Of a stretch of 64,000 nt of DNA, positions 50,006 through 57,384 are shown piece by piece; position 1 is the stretch's first letter, and every line of letters begins with the position of its first letter. The position numbers and the translations under genes were made by a program. The notes beneath the pieces were generated by a model. That model did not search any database. It was not told the origin of the DNA and saw only the letters and a list, made by a program, of their open reading frames with translations. The stretch is from JBBRGK01 sp036741355. Lineage in GTDB: Bacteria; Chloroflexota; Dehalococcoidia; CAUJGQ01. Where the stretch lies: NCBI GenBank assembly GCA_036741355.1, contig DAINSK010000015.1:7487-71486 (forward strand), given 5' to 3'.

Positions 50006-50247
50006 CTAGAGGCTCCGGTTGAGACGTTCGCCCACGCATAGAGCCTACCAGAGTCTACAGGCGCACCATGCGGGCGTTCCCTGTTCGGCCGCTCCCCCCC
50101 GCACAGAGTCCGGCTGCAGAATGGGCATGCCTTGGCGCCGCGATTGGGCATTTATACCGATGTCTGCTCATTCCTCCGCGCGTAGCGTGGAGCGTGCGGT
50201 GGCGTGACCGGGAACACGGATTATGACCGCAGCGCGCGAGGATGGCC

Positions 50248-50472
50248 ATGGACGACAGCTCCCACGAGCGGGCCGCCAGCTATCTCGAAGGCCTGCTACT
50301 GCACGACGACGCGGGTGTGTACTACGCCGTCCCCCGCGCCGTGTTCGAACGCTATCGGGTGCCGCCGGACCTACTCGTCGACTTCGCCCCGCTCACGGGC
50401 GGCAACGCGACCCCGTGGCGCGTCGTCCGCGGCATCTACGCAACAGAGCAAGATACCAGGAGAGCACAATGA
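50248..50472 (+). CDS. Microprotein, first of an ATGA-coupled pair
   Basis: The protein has 74 residues (76 if the ATG at 50242 is used). The start at 50248 follows GAGGA. It is an acidic, soluble peptide (ASYLEGLLLHDDAGVYYAVP, then RAVFERYRVPPDLLVD). Its stop overlaps the next start in ATGA (50469-50472), and AGGAG for that next gene lies inside its last codons. It is divergent from the LuxR ATPase gene. No family was recognised. Confidence 0.55.
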   Translation: MDDSSHERAASYLEGLLLHDDAGVYYAVPRAVFERYRVPPDLLVDFAPLTGGNATPWRVVRGIYATEQDTRRAQ

Positions 50473-50606
50473 ACAGCCCTGCAGCCACCCCAACCGCTAA
50501 CCGCAAACGCCTGCTGGTCCTGTTGACGAACACTTTTGTCCGGGAAATGCTTGCCAAGGGCTGGCTGATTGTCAGGTTCATCCTCCCTCCGCCTGCGAGG
50601 CTGTGA
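50469..50606 (+). CDS. 45-residue microprotein, coupled to the preceding gene
   Basis: The ATG at 50469 follows AGGAG with about 6 nt spacing and overlaps the previous stop (ATGA), strong signs of real translation. The product begins MNSPAATPTANRKRLLVLLT, has a basic/hydrophobic amphipathic middle (FVREMLAKGWLIVRFIL) and ends PPPARL. It is too polar for a clear membrane span. It might be a membrane-active peptide, a leader-type precursor or a small binding partner; none is established. The secreted repeat protein starts 51 bp downstream. Confidence 0.5.
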   Translation: MNSPAATPTANRKRLLVLLTNTFVREMLAKGWLIVRFILPPPARL

Positions 50607-50657
50607 TCACGTCAGCAGCATCGGGCGGCTGATCCGGAGTACGAAAGGACTTTTGCC

Positions 50658-52196
50658 GTGCAGCATCAAAGAACTGCTTTCTCCCGCCTCCCCGCCAGGG
50701 TCCTCACGCTGGCGTTTGTCGCGACGGCACTGTTGCTCCTGCAGCTGGGTCAGCCGGGCAGTGCCGCCCACGCCCAGGGCACGCCCACCTGGTACCTCGA
50801 GGATATTCGGGCTTTCGTGTGTGACACGTGTCATCCGGACTTCGTCGCAGCGGGCAGCGTAGCGTACCAAGTCGTCGGCGCCTCCGTGAACGGAGGTGAG
50901 GTAGACGTCACGGCCGACGGCGGCAAAGCCTATCCCTTCTTCTGCCCCGGTGGCACCGAGCACTTCAGCTTCAAGTGGAACTTCCTCACGGACGCCAGCC
51001 AGTTTCAGCTCGGCAGCTCGATTCCGGTCGCGATGAGCGCGCCCACTTCGACGCGCTCTGGTGCCTGTCGGGGCGGCCCGATAGCCAATCAGGCCTACCT
51101 GAGCGTGCATGGCTCGAGCGGCGACCTGCTGCCGTCAGAGGCTTCCTTCTCAGGGGCTTCCTTCTCAGGGGCCTCGTCGATCGCCGCCGACGTCACCTAC
51201 ATAGGGACCGGCGCCGGACTCAACGTCGGCCAAACTGGGGCCAGTGGAACGCAGACCGTAAACATCGAGCCGCGACTGCTCGGCAATGAATCCATTCAGC
51301 CTCGAGCAATCTTCACAGTGGATATCGGCGTGAACGACGTCGATATCCTCGTCGTCTACATCTACAACAACGGCTTGACGGCTCCGAACCCGTCCCTGAC
51401 CGCCGGGGGCGGCACTGCCGGCTCTTCGGCATCAGGCTGCGCCGACCTCTCGGGGAGCTGGTACGAGGCATCGGCTCGCTTGGGGACGCAGGGCCAGCCG
51501 ACGAGCATTACGCAGAACGGCTGCTCGCTGACGTTCACCAACGAGTACGGCGACACCGCGTCCGGCTCCTTCCTGAACGCAACGACCGTGGTCGCTACCG
51601 GTTGGAGCAATCTCCAGGGGCAGCTCAGCGGCAGCGGTGGCTCCTACACGTACATTAACTGGGCCAACAACACGGCGTGGAGCCGCTCCTCCGGGGGCGG
51701 CACTGCCGGCTCTTCGGCATCAGGCTGCGCTGACCTCTNNNNNNNNNNNNNNNNNNNNNNNNNNNNNNNNNNNNNNNNNNNNNNNNNNNNNNNNNNNNNN
51801 NNNNNNNNNNNNNNNNNNNNNNNNNNNNNNNNNNNNNNCAGCGGTGGCTCCTACACGTACATTAGCTGGGCCAACAACACGGCGTGGAGTCGCTCCTCCG
51901 GGGGCGGCACTGCCGGCTCTTCGGCATCAGGCTGCGCTGACCTCTCGGGGAGTTGGTACGAGGCATCGGCTCGCTTGGGGACGCAGGGCCAGCCGACGAG
52001 CATTACGCAGAACGGCTGCTCGCTGACGTTCACCAACGAGTACGGCGACACCGTGTCCGGCTCCTTCCTGAACGCGACGACCGTGGTCGCTACCGGTTGG
52101 AACAATCTCCAGGGGCAGCTCAGCAGCAGCAGCGGTGGCTCCTACACGTACATTAGCTGGGCCAACAACACGGCGTGGAGTCGCGCAGGGCACTAA
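50658..52196 (+). CDS. Secreted protein with 96-residue tandem repeats, interrupted by a gap
   Basis: It has a signal peptide (VLTLAFVATALLLLQL, cleavage near AHAQG). The N-terminal domain (about 40-245) contains a CDTCH motif (C-x-x-C-H) and further Cys residues. From codon 51405 a repeat unit of 96 residues (288 bp) begins GGGTAGSSASGCADLSGSWY and ends WANNTAWSRSS. Copies start at 51405, 51693 (broken by N) and 51900, nearly identical at DNA level. Each unit has two Cys and a beta-rich pattern (SLTFTNEYGDT). The 100-N gap breaks unit 2: its real length must exceed the placeholder by at least 81 bp. A small Ser/Gly repeat (SFSGA twice) lies near 51150. It is likely an exported, surface-exposed or adhesive protein. 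Confidence 0.75.
   Translation: MQHQRTAFSRLPARVLTLAFVATALLLLQLGQPGSAAHAQGTPTWYLEDIRAFVCDTCHPDFVAAGSVAYQVVGASVNGGEVDVTADGGKAYPFFCPGGTEHFSFKWNFLTDASQFQLGSSIPVAMSAPTSTRSGACRGGPIANQAYLSVHGSSGDLLPSEASFSGASFSGASSIAADVTYIGTGAGLNVGQTGASGTQTVNIEPRLLGNESIQPRAIFTVDIGVNDVDILVVYIYNNGLTAPNPSLTAGGGTAGSSASGCADLSGSWYEASARLGTQGQPTSITQNGCSLTFTNEYGDTASGSFLNATTVVATGWSNLQGQLSGSGGSYTYINWANNTAWSRSSGGGTAGSSASGCADLXXXXXXXXXXXXXXXXXXXXXXXXXXXXXXXXXXSGGSYTYISWANNTAWSRSSGGGTAGSSASGCADLSGSWYEASARLGTQGQPTSITQNGCSLTFTNEYGDTVSGSFLNATTVVATGWNNLQGQLSSSSGGSYTYISWANNTAWSRAGH
51405..52190 (+). repeat. 288-bp coding tandem repeat
   Basis: At least three units begin at 51405, 51693 and 51900. Units 1 and 3 differ at only a few bases. 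The 207-bp spacing of units 2 and 3 includes the 100-N placeholder. Copy number is therefore uncertain and probably underestimated. Confidence 0.9.
51739..51838. other. Assembly gap of 100 N inside the tandem repeat
   Basis: Exactly 100 N. One complete 288-bp unit would need 181 bp here, so the gap length is a placeholder. Collapsed additional repeats are possible. Confidence 0.97.
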
Positions 52197-52211
52197 GGCG
52201 GTATACGCCTT
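52195..52211 (+). repeat. Hairpin at the end of the repeat-protein gene
   Basis: AAGGCG (52195-52200) and CGCCTT (52206-52211) flank GTATA and start within the stop codon of the repeat protein. It may be a weak terminator; there is no T-run. Confidence 0.35.
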
Positions 52212-52425
52212 GCGGAGGATCTGATGACCGTCTCAGTAAGCCGCATGTGCCCGCAGTCGGCCGGCACGATGAACTCGGCCTTGAGCGCGTTCCAGCGTTC
52301 CGCCGTGAACAGATCCGCAGTCATTCGGGTCCCCGCGCCGGGGGCGATGGCGCTGAGCAGCGTCGCATCATTACAAACCGGATGCCGGGTCCAACGCCGG
52401 AAGACGCATGAAAGGTGGTGCATCC

Positions 52426-52608
52426 ATGGCTTTCCCACTCCGTCCGCGCACGCTCGTCCATGCTGCCGTTGTCACGGCCGACGATGCTCTGGGCGATAGC
52501 ATGTCGGTCCATGGCCAGCAGGCGCAGGCGGCCTCGACAACGCCTCACGACCCGCAGGCACAGAGTCCGAGCGCGGTGCGAATCTGGCTCCTCGACGCGG
52601 CCGGCTAG
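52426..52608 (+). CDS. Possible small ORF (60 residues)
   Basis: The ATG at 52426 follows AAGGTGGT with 6 nt spacing. The product begins MAFPLRPRTLVHAAVVTADD and is Ala/Gln/Ser-rich after that. It has no recognised motif, and the opposite strand is also open here, so coding status is doubtful. It follows the repeat-protein gene by 230 bp. Confidence 0.22.
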   Translation: MAFPLRPRTLVHAAVVTADDALGDSMSVHGQQAQAASTTPHDPQAQSPSAVRIWLLDAAG

Positions 52609-52985
52609 CCCTTGCAACCGTACCCGGGCTCAGGCGACCTCGGGCACCTTCTGCCCACGGGTCAGCCGGCGCACTAGGGGTACGGATAGCAATGGAGCAG
52701 AAAACAACGCTAAGACAGCCTCGCCAGTGTGGGATGTAACCATCGTGCAAAATAACAAACGGGCATTATCTGAACCAATGGGCTGGGGTCTGAGGGCCTT
52801 TCTCGGCGTCACGGCCACGCCATGCGCGCAGCCGAGCGAGTCACAAACGCTGACGAGTATGCATGGGACGCTAACAATGGTCATGGCAAAGGCCGAACGC
52901 CGAACCACCGCGAAGGTGAACCGCCCATGAGCCGGAAGCAGTTCGAAAGGCGGCGGAGCTGAACCACGCCTTGTCATCGACGGTC
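52609..52985. other. 377 bp without a supported gene
   Basis: Open frames run on both strands, but none has a Shine-Dalgarno or recognisable protein. The stretch leads into the first copy of the 92-bp direct repeat. It may be decayed mobile-element DNA. Confidence 0.5.
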
Positions 52986-53077
52986 TACCCTCGTGCTCTG
53001 AAAAAGGCGTGAATAGAGCCGTATGCGAAGCATTGTCATCCGTCATTGGTGCGCCGCAGGGCATGTGTAAGTTTGGC
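52986..53077 (+). repeat. 92-bp direct repeat, left copy
   Basis: It begins TACCCTCGTGCTCTG and ends AAGTTTGGC. It matches 53840-53931 at 87 of 92 positions. The pair brackets the RAYT gene and its REP hairpins. Confidence 0.92.
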
Positions 53078-53155
53078 GTCGGGGGGCAATGCTGTCCGAT
53101 AAATAAGGTTGCAGCCGGGAGGAGGGAGAGGCCGGCGGGCGCAAGCCGTGCCAGT

Positions 53156-53192
53156 ACCCCCCGTTAGGCGTCGGGGTGCGCCCCTACTATGG
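53156..53192 (-). repeat. REP element, left of the RAYT gene
   Basis: On the minus strand it reads CCATAGTAGGGGCGCAC then a C-rich arm. A GTAG tetranucleotide precedes a short GGGG/CCCC hairpin. The CCCCGTTAGGCGT core follows on the plus side (53159-53171). 17 bp (53176-53192) are an exact inverted copy of 53786-53802 on the other side of the gene. Confidence 0.75.
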
Positions 53193-53236
53193 AAAGGCCG
53201 TGAGGCGAGAACCGCCGCGACTATGGGGATCGGGGA

Positions 53237-53791
53237 ATGGCGACGCGTGATCGGCGGACCGTCAGGTTGGCGACCCACGATTATGCTGCCACGGCTACCT
53301 ACTTCATCACGCTCGTGACTGTTGCGCGGCTTTGCTTGTTCGGTGAGGTCGTTGATGAGAAATCGGTTCTCAATGACCTCGGGCTGATTGTCGAGGCGGA
53401 GTGGCGGCGCGCAGCCGGTATTCGACCCGAGGTGGCGCTCGATACCTTCACCGTCATGCCGAACCACATGCATGCCCTGCTGCGGGTCAAAGGGCCGAGC
53501 CCCTCACGGACCGCTGCGAACGGGTTGAGCCGACGACCTCGCACCCTGGGCGCGCTCGTTGCTGGGTTCAAGTCTGTAACGTCGTCGCGGGTGTCCAGGC
53601 TGATTGAGCTTCAACCTCCCAGCGTCTGGCAACGGGGCTACCACGAACGCGTTGTCCGCGACGACGCAGAGTTACAGCGCATACGTCTCTATATCGAGCG
53701 AAATCCGGCAGCGTGGCCTGAGGATCCTGAAAATCCGGTCAATGTGCCCATCGGACCGATCGCCCGTAGCCGGCACGCCGAAATGCCATAG
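53237..53791 (+). CDS. RAYT: REP-associated tyrosine transposase (Y1/IS200-like)
   Basis: The protein has 184 residues. The start is HDYAATATYFITLVTVARLC; the HUH metal-binding pair is in VMPNHMHALL, the catalytic Tyr in the YIERNPAAW helix, and the RAYT signatures VWQRGYHERVVRD and GFKSVTSS are present. RAYTs cut single-stranded DNA at GTAG-tagged REP hairpins. Such hairpins flank this gene in inverted orientation (53156-53192 and 53786-53829). The gene looks intact, so it may be active or domesticated. Confidence 0.92.
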   Translation: MATRDRRTVRLATHDYAATATYFITLVTVARLCLFGEVVDEKSVLNDLGLIVEAEWRRAAGIRPEVALDTFTVMPNHMHALLRVKGPSPSRTAANGLSRRPRTLGALVAGFKSVTSSRVSRLIELQPPSVWQRGYHERVVRDDAELQRIRLYIERNPAAWPEDPENPVNVPIGPIARSRHAEMP

Positions 53792-53829
53792 TAGGGGCGC
53801 ACGGCGTGCGCCCGGCCCCGTTAGGCGTC
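53786..53829 (+). repeat. REP element, right of the RAYT gene
   Basis: GTAG (53791-53794) is followed by a perfect 8-bp stem, GGGCGCAC (53795-53802) with GTGCGCCC (53806-53813), loop GGC. The core CCCCGTTAGGCGTC lies at 53816-53829. Position and tetranucleotide fit RAYT substrates. It overlaps the last codons of the RAYT gene. Confidence 0.85.
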
Positions 53830-53839
53830 AGAGTGCCAG

Positions 53840-53931
53840 TACCCTCGTGCTCTGAAAGAGGCGTGAATAGAGCCGTATGCGAAGCATTTTCATCCGTCAC
53901 TGGTGCGCCGCAGGGCATGAGCAAGTTTGGC
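53840..53931 (+). repeat. 92-bp direct repeat, right copy
   Basis: It differs from 52986-53077 at five positions. It follows the right REP after the 12-bp GTGCCAGTACCC (53833-53844), which also occurs just left of the left REP (53148-53159). Confidence 0.92.
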
Positions 53932-54092
53932 CGTAGTGGTACCAGTGCCCCTACGGGCTAACGGAGGTACCGGCGCGACAGCTGTGCTGCCTGCCGCAGT
54001 GGGAGGCCGTTCAGCTTCTTGCAAGGGGCGATCCGGCAGGCTTTGAGGGTGTGGTCCCGAATTCCTACCACCTCGCACACCGTCTCGCGATC
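53932..54092. other. Intergenic stretch after the REPtron
   Basis: No gene is supported. GGGCTAACGGAGG (53955-53967), a REP-core relative on the reverse strand, recurs at 59233-59245. Together with the flanking repeats this makes 370 gene-free bases to 54161. Confidence 0.4.
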
Positions 54093-54150
54093 CCCCGCCT
54101 AAGCTCCCTCTTTCCCCCAGAATTGGGGGAAAGAGGGAGCTTAGGCGGGG
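54093..54150. repeat. Perfect 26-bp palindrome
   Basis: The left arm (54093-54118) and right arm (54125-54150) are exact inverse complements around the 6-nt loop AGAATT. The arm begins CCCCGCCTAAGCTCCC and shares GCCTAA...CCC with other intergenic palindromes of the window. It lies 12 bp beyond the stop of the leftward gene at 54162 and may also act as its terminator. Confidence 0.9.
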
Positions 54151-54161
54151 AGTTAGGGGGC

Positions 54162-55226
54162 CTATGCCCGAACAGCCACACTTTGGGCGCGCGTGCCGCC
54201 GCCCCAGGTCGGCAGGTACGTGGACTTGATCCCGACACCTCCTGCGACGACGAGCATGATATCGTCGGGGTCGCGCGCCAGCACCAGGCAGTCGTCGCGC
54301 TCGGGCGACATCCGAGCGCGAATGCTCGCAGCCATTCCCTTTCCCAGCAGCGACAGCGGCAACCGGCCGTGTTCGAAGATAAATCGCTTGACGTCGCGCT
54401 TGCTCATGCCCGACCCGGCCAACGCCTGCGCGTGTTCGTAGCTCAACAGGAGGAGCGGCTCGCCGCCACCGAGGAGACCCGCGCCACCGGTATTGCCGGC
54501 GATGGTCATCGAGTGCGCGAGCGTGAGCATGATCTCCTCTGGTTCCGAGTTGGAACCGTGTACCACTTCGACCGTGCCCGAGATCCCGACGGCCGTGACC
54601 ACCGTCTGTTCGACGGTAAAGCCGCGTTCCACGTGAAGCGGCTCCCACGGTGAGTGAGCCTCGTTTTCTGCAAAGCAGACGCCGTACTTCGCGGGCTGGC
54701 CCATTGTCGCCATGTCCATGCCGCCGGAGCTGGCTCCGCCAAGGTTCTGCAAAACCAGCCGCATAGCACGACCGATGCAGGCATTCGCCCGGACGCCTCC
54801 GCCCAGGCAGTTGGCGCCACCGCTGATACCTGCCTTCGCCGCGCCGGGCCCGTTGACGATGAAGATCGGCGCCGCACTGCCGGTCGTAGTCTGAATTCCA
54901 AGCAGGTTGAATTCCGGATCGCCCATCGCCTGCACCGCTGCCGCGATCACTGGAAGGTGTTCCGGGCCGCATCCCGCCATCACTGCACAAACGGCAAGGT
55001 GATAGACGCGGATGGGCTTCAATCCCGGTTCCAGTTCGCCGACGTGTTCGGTAGGATCCATACGTGCATCGCGGTACATGCGGCGAACTCGGTCGGCGGT
55101 CGGCGGTACGATCGGCAGGCCGTCGGCCAGCCCGGCCCGGTACAGCCGCCCGTTAACCGATTCGAGCGGTTCGGCGTCGGACACCAAGAGGTCATCAAGC
55201 GTTATCGGAGGTTCGCTGGTCGTCAT
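54162..55226 (-). CDS. Conserved protein of unknown function with DGLPIVPPT motif
   Basis: The protein has about 354 residues; the frame opens at 55259, but MTTSEPPITLDDLL at 55226 is the more protein-like start. It has the N-terminal motif LADGLPIVPPTADRVRRM, then Gly-rich stretches with conserved Cys (AVCAVMAGCGPEH, GGANCLGGGVRANACIGRAM, GVCFAENEAH). The motif resembles proteins encoded near UGSC-type selenoproteins, but the UGSC motif itself is absent. It is soluble, with no signal or membrane segment. Clustered Cys and Glu could bind metal. The function is unknown. Confidence 0.72.
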   Translation of the reverse strand: MTTSEPPITLDDLLVSDAEPLESVNGRLYRAGLADGLPIVPPTADRVRRMYRDARMDPTEHVGELEPGLKPIRVYHLAVCAVMAGCGPEHLPVIAAAVQAMGDPEFNLLGIQTTTGSAAPIFIVNGPGAAKAGISGGANCLGGGVRANACIGRAMRLVLQNLGGASSGGMDMATMGQPAKYGVCFAENEAHSPWEPLHVERGFTVEQTVVTAVGISGTVEVVHGSNSEPEEIMLTLAHSMTIAGNTGGAGLLGGGEPLLLLSYEHAQALAGSGMSKRDVKRFIFEHGRLPLSLLGKGMAASIRARMSPERDDCLVLARDPDDIMLVVAGGVGIKSTYLPTWGGGTRAQSVAVRA

Positions 55227-55292
55227 TCCAACCGTTTTAGCATCGATTCCGGACGACATCGGTGCACGCGCGAATCGTCGGGACGCCGTCGT

Positions 55293-56216
55293 TTACGGCC
55301 CCTCCGATGACCGGCCTTTTCGGATCATCTCTTCGAATGCGCGGATGACGTCGGCGGCGTTGGGTAGGTCTGCGGCTTCACCTTGCGGGCGCGTGTGGGA
55401 CTCCTCGCGCGCTGATTCCTCTAGTTCGCGCACGTGTTCAGCTACCTCGCTCTTGCTGCGGACCGCATCGCTGACCTGCGATTCGAAGAACGCCGAAGCA
55501 TCCTCGAGACGGGCCAGGTCGAGCGGCACGTCGATCAGGTCACGAACGGCTCGCAGCAGTGCGAGCGCCGCCTTTGGATTGGCAGTGGAAGGCAGATAAT
55601 GCGGTACCGCTGCCCACAGGCTGGCCGAGCGCATGCCCAGCGCCTGCGCCGCGTCTGTCATTACACTGACGACTCCTGTCGGCCCTTCATACGTCGTCGA
55701 GAGCGTTTCCATCACTTCCAGGGTTGTGGAAAAGCCATCGTCGAGTGAGTAGCCGGTAATTGGCACGGGGCGGGTATGCGGGACGGCCGCGAGAAAGGCC
55801 CCGAGCGTGACCACACGCTGGACGCCGAGCTCGCCAGCAGTCGATAGCACCGCATCGCAGTACGTGCGCCAGCGCAGGTTTGGCTCCCTGGCAACGAATG
55901 CCACCAGATCCGACGACCACGAGGTCCCACCCTTGACCGCGTAGAGGTCGTGCGAAGGCCAACGCAGAATGCGTTCGGCGTTACGCAGCCGTACAAGCGG
56001 ACGAGATTCGATCTCCGTGAACACGTGGAACGGGTCGGGAGAAATCGTGGCTATGCGTTCGGCATCCAGATGGCGTGCCAGCCAGCGCACGGCCGCTGTG
56101 GCCGCCTGGCCGGCGTCGTTCCAGCCCTGGAACCCGGCCACCAGCACGGGGCTTCGCAGCTTTGGCCAGCGCCTGACGAGGCGCTCGACATGTGCTTTAG
56201 ATGGCAATTCACTCAC
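55293..56216 (-). CDS. PAC2 family protein
   Basis: The protein has 307 residues. It has the PAC2 fold (SPVLVAGFQGWNDAGQAATA, then a central GELGVQRVVTLGAF and YEGPTGVVSVMTDAAQALG). PAC2 proteins resemble proteasome-assembly chaperones and are common in Actinobacteria and Chloroflexota, with unknown substrates. The C-terminal 70 residues are acidic and helical (EVAEHVRELEESAREESHT). It lies upstream of the unknown conserved gene at 54162, on the same strand. Confidence 0.9.
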   Translation of the reverse strand: MSELPSKAHVERLVRRWPKLRSPVLVAGFQGWNDAGQAATAAVRWLARHLDAERIATISPDPFHVFTEIESRPLVRLRNAERILRWPSHDLYAVKGGTSWSSDLVAFVAREPNLRWRTYCDAVLSTAGELGVQRVVTLGAFLAAVPHTRPVPITGYSLDDGFSTTLEVMETLSTTYEGPTGVVSVMTDAAQALGMRSASLWAAVPHYLPSTANPKAALALLRAVRDLIDVPLDLARLEDASAFFESQVSDAVRSKSEVAEHVRELEESAREESHTRPQGEAADLPNAADVIRAFEEMIRKGRSSEGP

Positions 56217-56415
56217 TCCCGCCAGAAGTCCTTCACCTATTCTAGCGAAAAACCCGCGGCACCGCAGATACCAGCCGGGTTGGACATTGGACGTGGTACC
56301 GGCGATAATGTCTCAGTCCCGAATGATGTCGGGAAATACCAGCAGGGGCGCGATTCGCTGGCAGGCCTTCCGAGGGCCCGGGTGATGACGCGGCCGCTCA
56401 GACCTCGAGGAATTG

Positions 56416-57384
56416 ATGAACCCCGTCATCGAACACAGCTTCACCCGATACCTCGCGGCCAAGAAAAGCATCGACGACCGGTCGTTGAACCGCCACGTTT
56501 GGGGCGGCTTGAGTCGCGAAATCGGCGCTTCGGACGCCGGTGCACGCTACAGAATCCTGGAGGTCGGCGCGGGCATCGGTACAATGGTAGACCGCGTTTT
56601 GGAGTGGGATCTCTTCTCCGGTCTCAAGAACGCATCGACAGGGACCGTCGAGGTGGACTTCACTCTGGTCGACGACCAACCCGAGAACTGCCGTGAAATG
56701 CGGCGACGGCTGGAATCTGTGGCTCCGGGTCCGTCGACGAGCCTGGAAGACCCCGGAAGCCCGATCCACCTCGCGCGCTCCGGCCTGAATATCAGTGTGA
56801 CCATCGAGGCCGCGGATCTCTTCGGCTATCTAGACCGCGAGCGGGAGCAGACCTGGGATCTGCTGATCGCCCAGGCGCTGCTCGATACCGTGCATCTGCC
56901 GTCCGCGCTTCCGGCTCTGCTGAGAGTCTTACGCCCTGGTGGGCTCTTTCTGTTTTCAATAAATTTTGACGGCTGCACGATTTTTCAGCCCGAAATTGGC
57001 GGCCTGGACGACATTATTGCGGCGCTGTATCACCAAACCATGGACGAACGCCTCATCGACGGCCTGGCGTCAGGCGACAGCCGGACCGGCCGTCACCTCT
57101 ATCACCGTATTCAGGCAGCGGGGGCGGAGGTGCTTGCTATGGGTGCCTCGGACCACGTGATTTGTGCCGGGACGGACGGCTATCTAGACGACGATGCCTA
57201 CTTCTTGCACTTCATCGTCAACACTGTCGAACGCTCTTTGTCGGGACATCCGGAACTCGGCCGCGCTGACTTTGCCGCCTGGGTGGAACAACGCCACAAG
57301 CAAATCGACCGCCACGAACTCGTGTACATCGCGCACCAACTCGATGTGCTGGGCCGAAGGCCCGACCTGCGGGCCCGCGCATGA
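56416..57384 (+). CDS. SAM-dependent methyltransferase (putative)
   Basis: The protein has 322 residues from the ATG at 56416 after GAGGAA (TTG at 56413 is an alternative). The SAM-binding motif I ILEVGAGIGTMVDRVLEW is clear, followed by a class I fold (VDFTLVDDQPENCREM, then DLLIAQALLDTV and LRVLRPGGLFLFSINFDG). The substrate domain shows no match to a known subfamily. It is convergent with the SDR gene, the stops being adjacent (57384/57385). The substrate is unknown. Confidence 0.8.
   Translation: MNPVIEHSFTRYLAAKKSIDDRSLNRHVWGGLSREIGASDAGARYRILEVGAGIGTMVDRVLEWDLFSGLKNASTGTVEVDFTLVDDQPENCREMRRRLESVAPGPSTSLEDPGSPIHLARSGLNISVTIEAADLFGYLDREREQTWDLLIAQALLDTVHLPSALPALLRVLRPGGLFLFSINFDGCTIFQPEIGGLDDIIAALYHQTMDERLIDGLASGDSRTGRHLYHRIQAAGAEVLAMGASDHVICAGTDGYLDDDAYFLHFIVNTVERSLSGHPELGRADFAAWVEQRHKQIDRHELVYIAHQLDVLGRRPDLRARA

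Noticed and set aside
51405..52190. CRISPR-like array
   Set aside because: The repeats are 288-bp contiguous coding units without spacers.
52193..52438. Minus-strand frame with a protein-like end (FTAERWNALKAEFIVPADC)
   Set aside because: There is no Shine-Dalgarno or recognised family, and both strands are open; it could be a gene remnant but is not supportable.
53890..54990. Long minus-strand frame overlapping the conserved gene at 54162
   Set aside because: It reads through REP and palindrome sequence and overlaps the better-supported gene in another frame; composition is Arg-rich and not protein-like.
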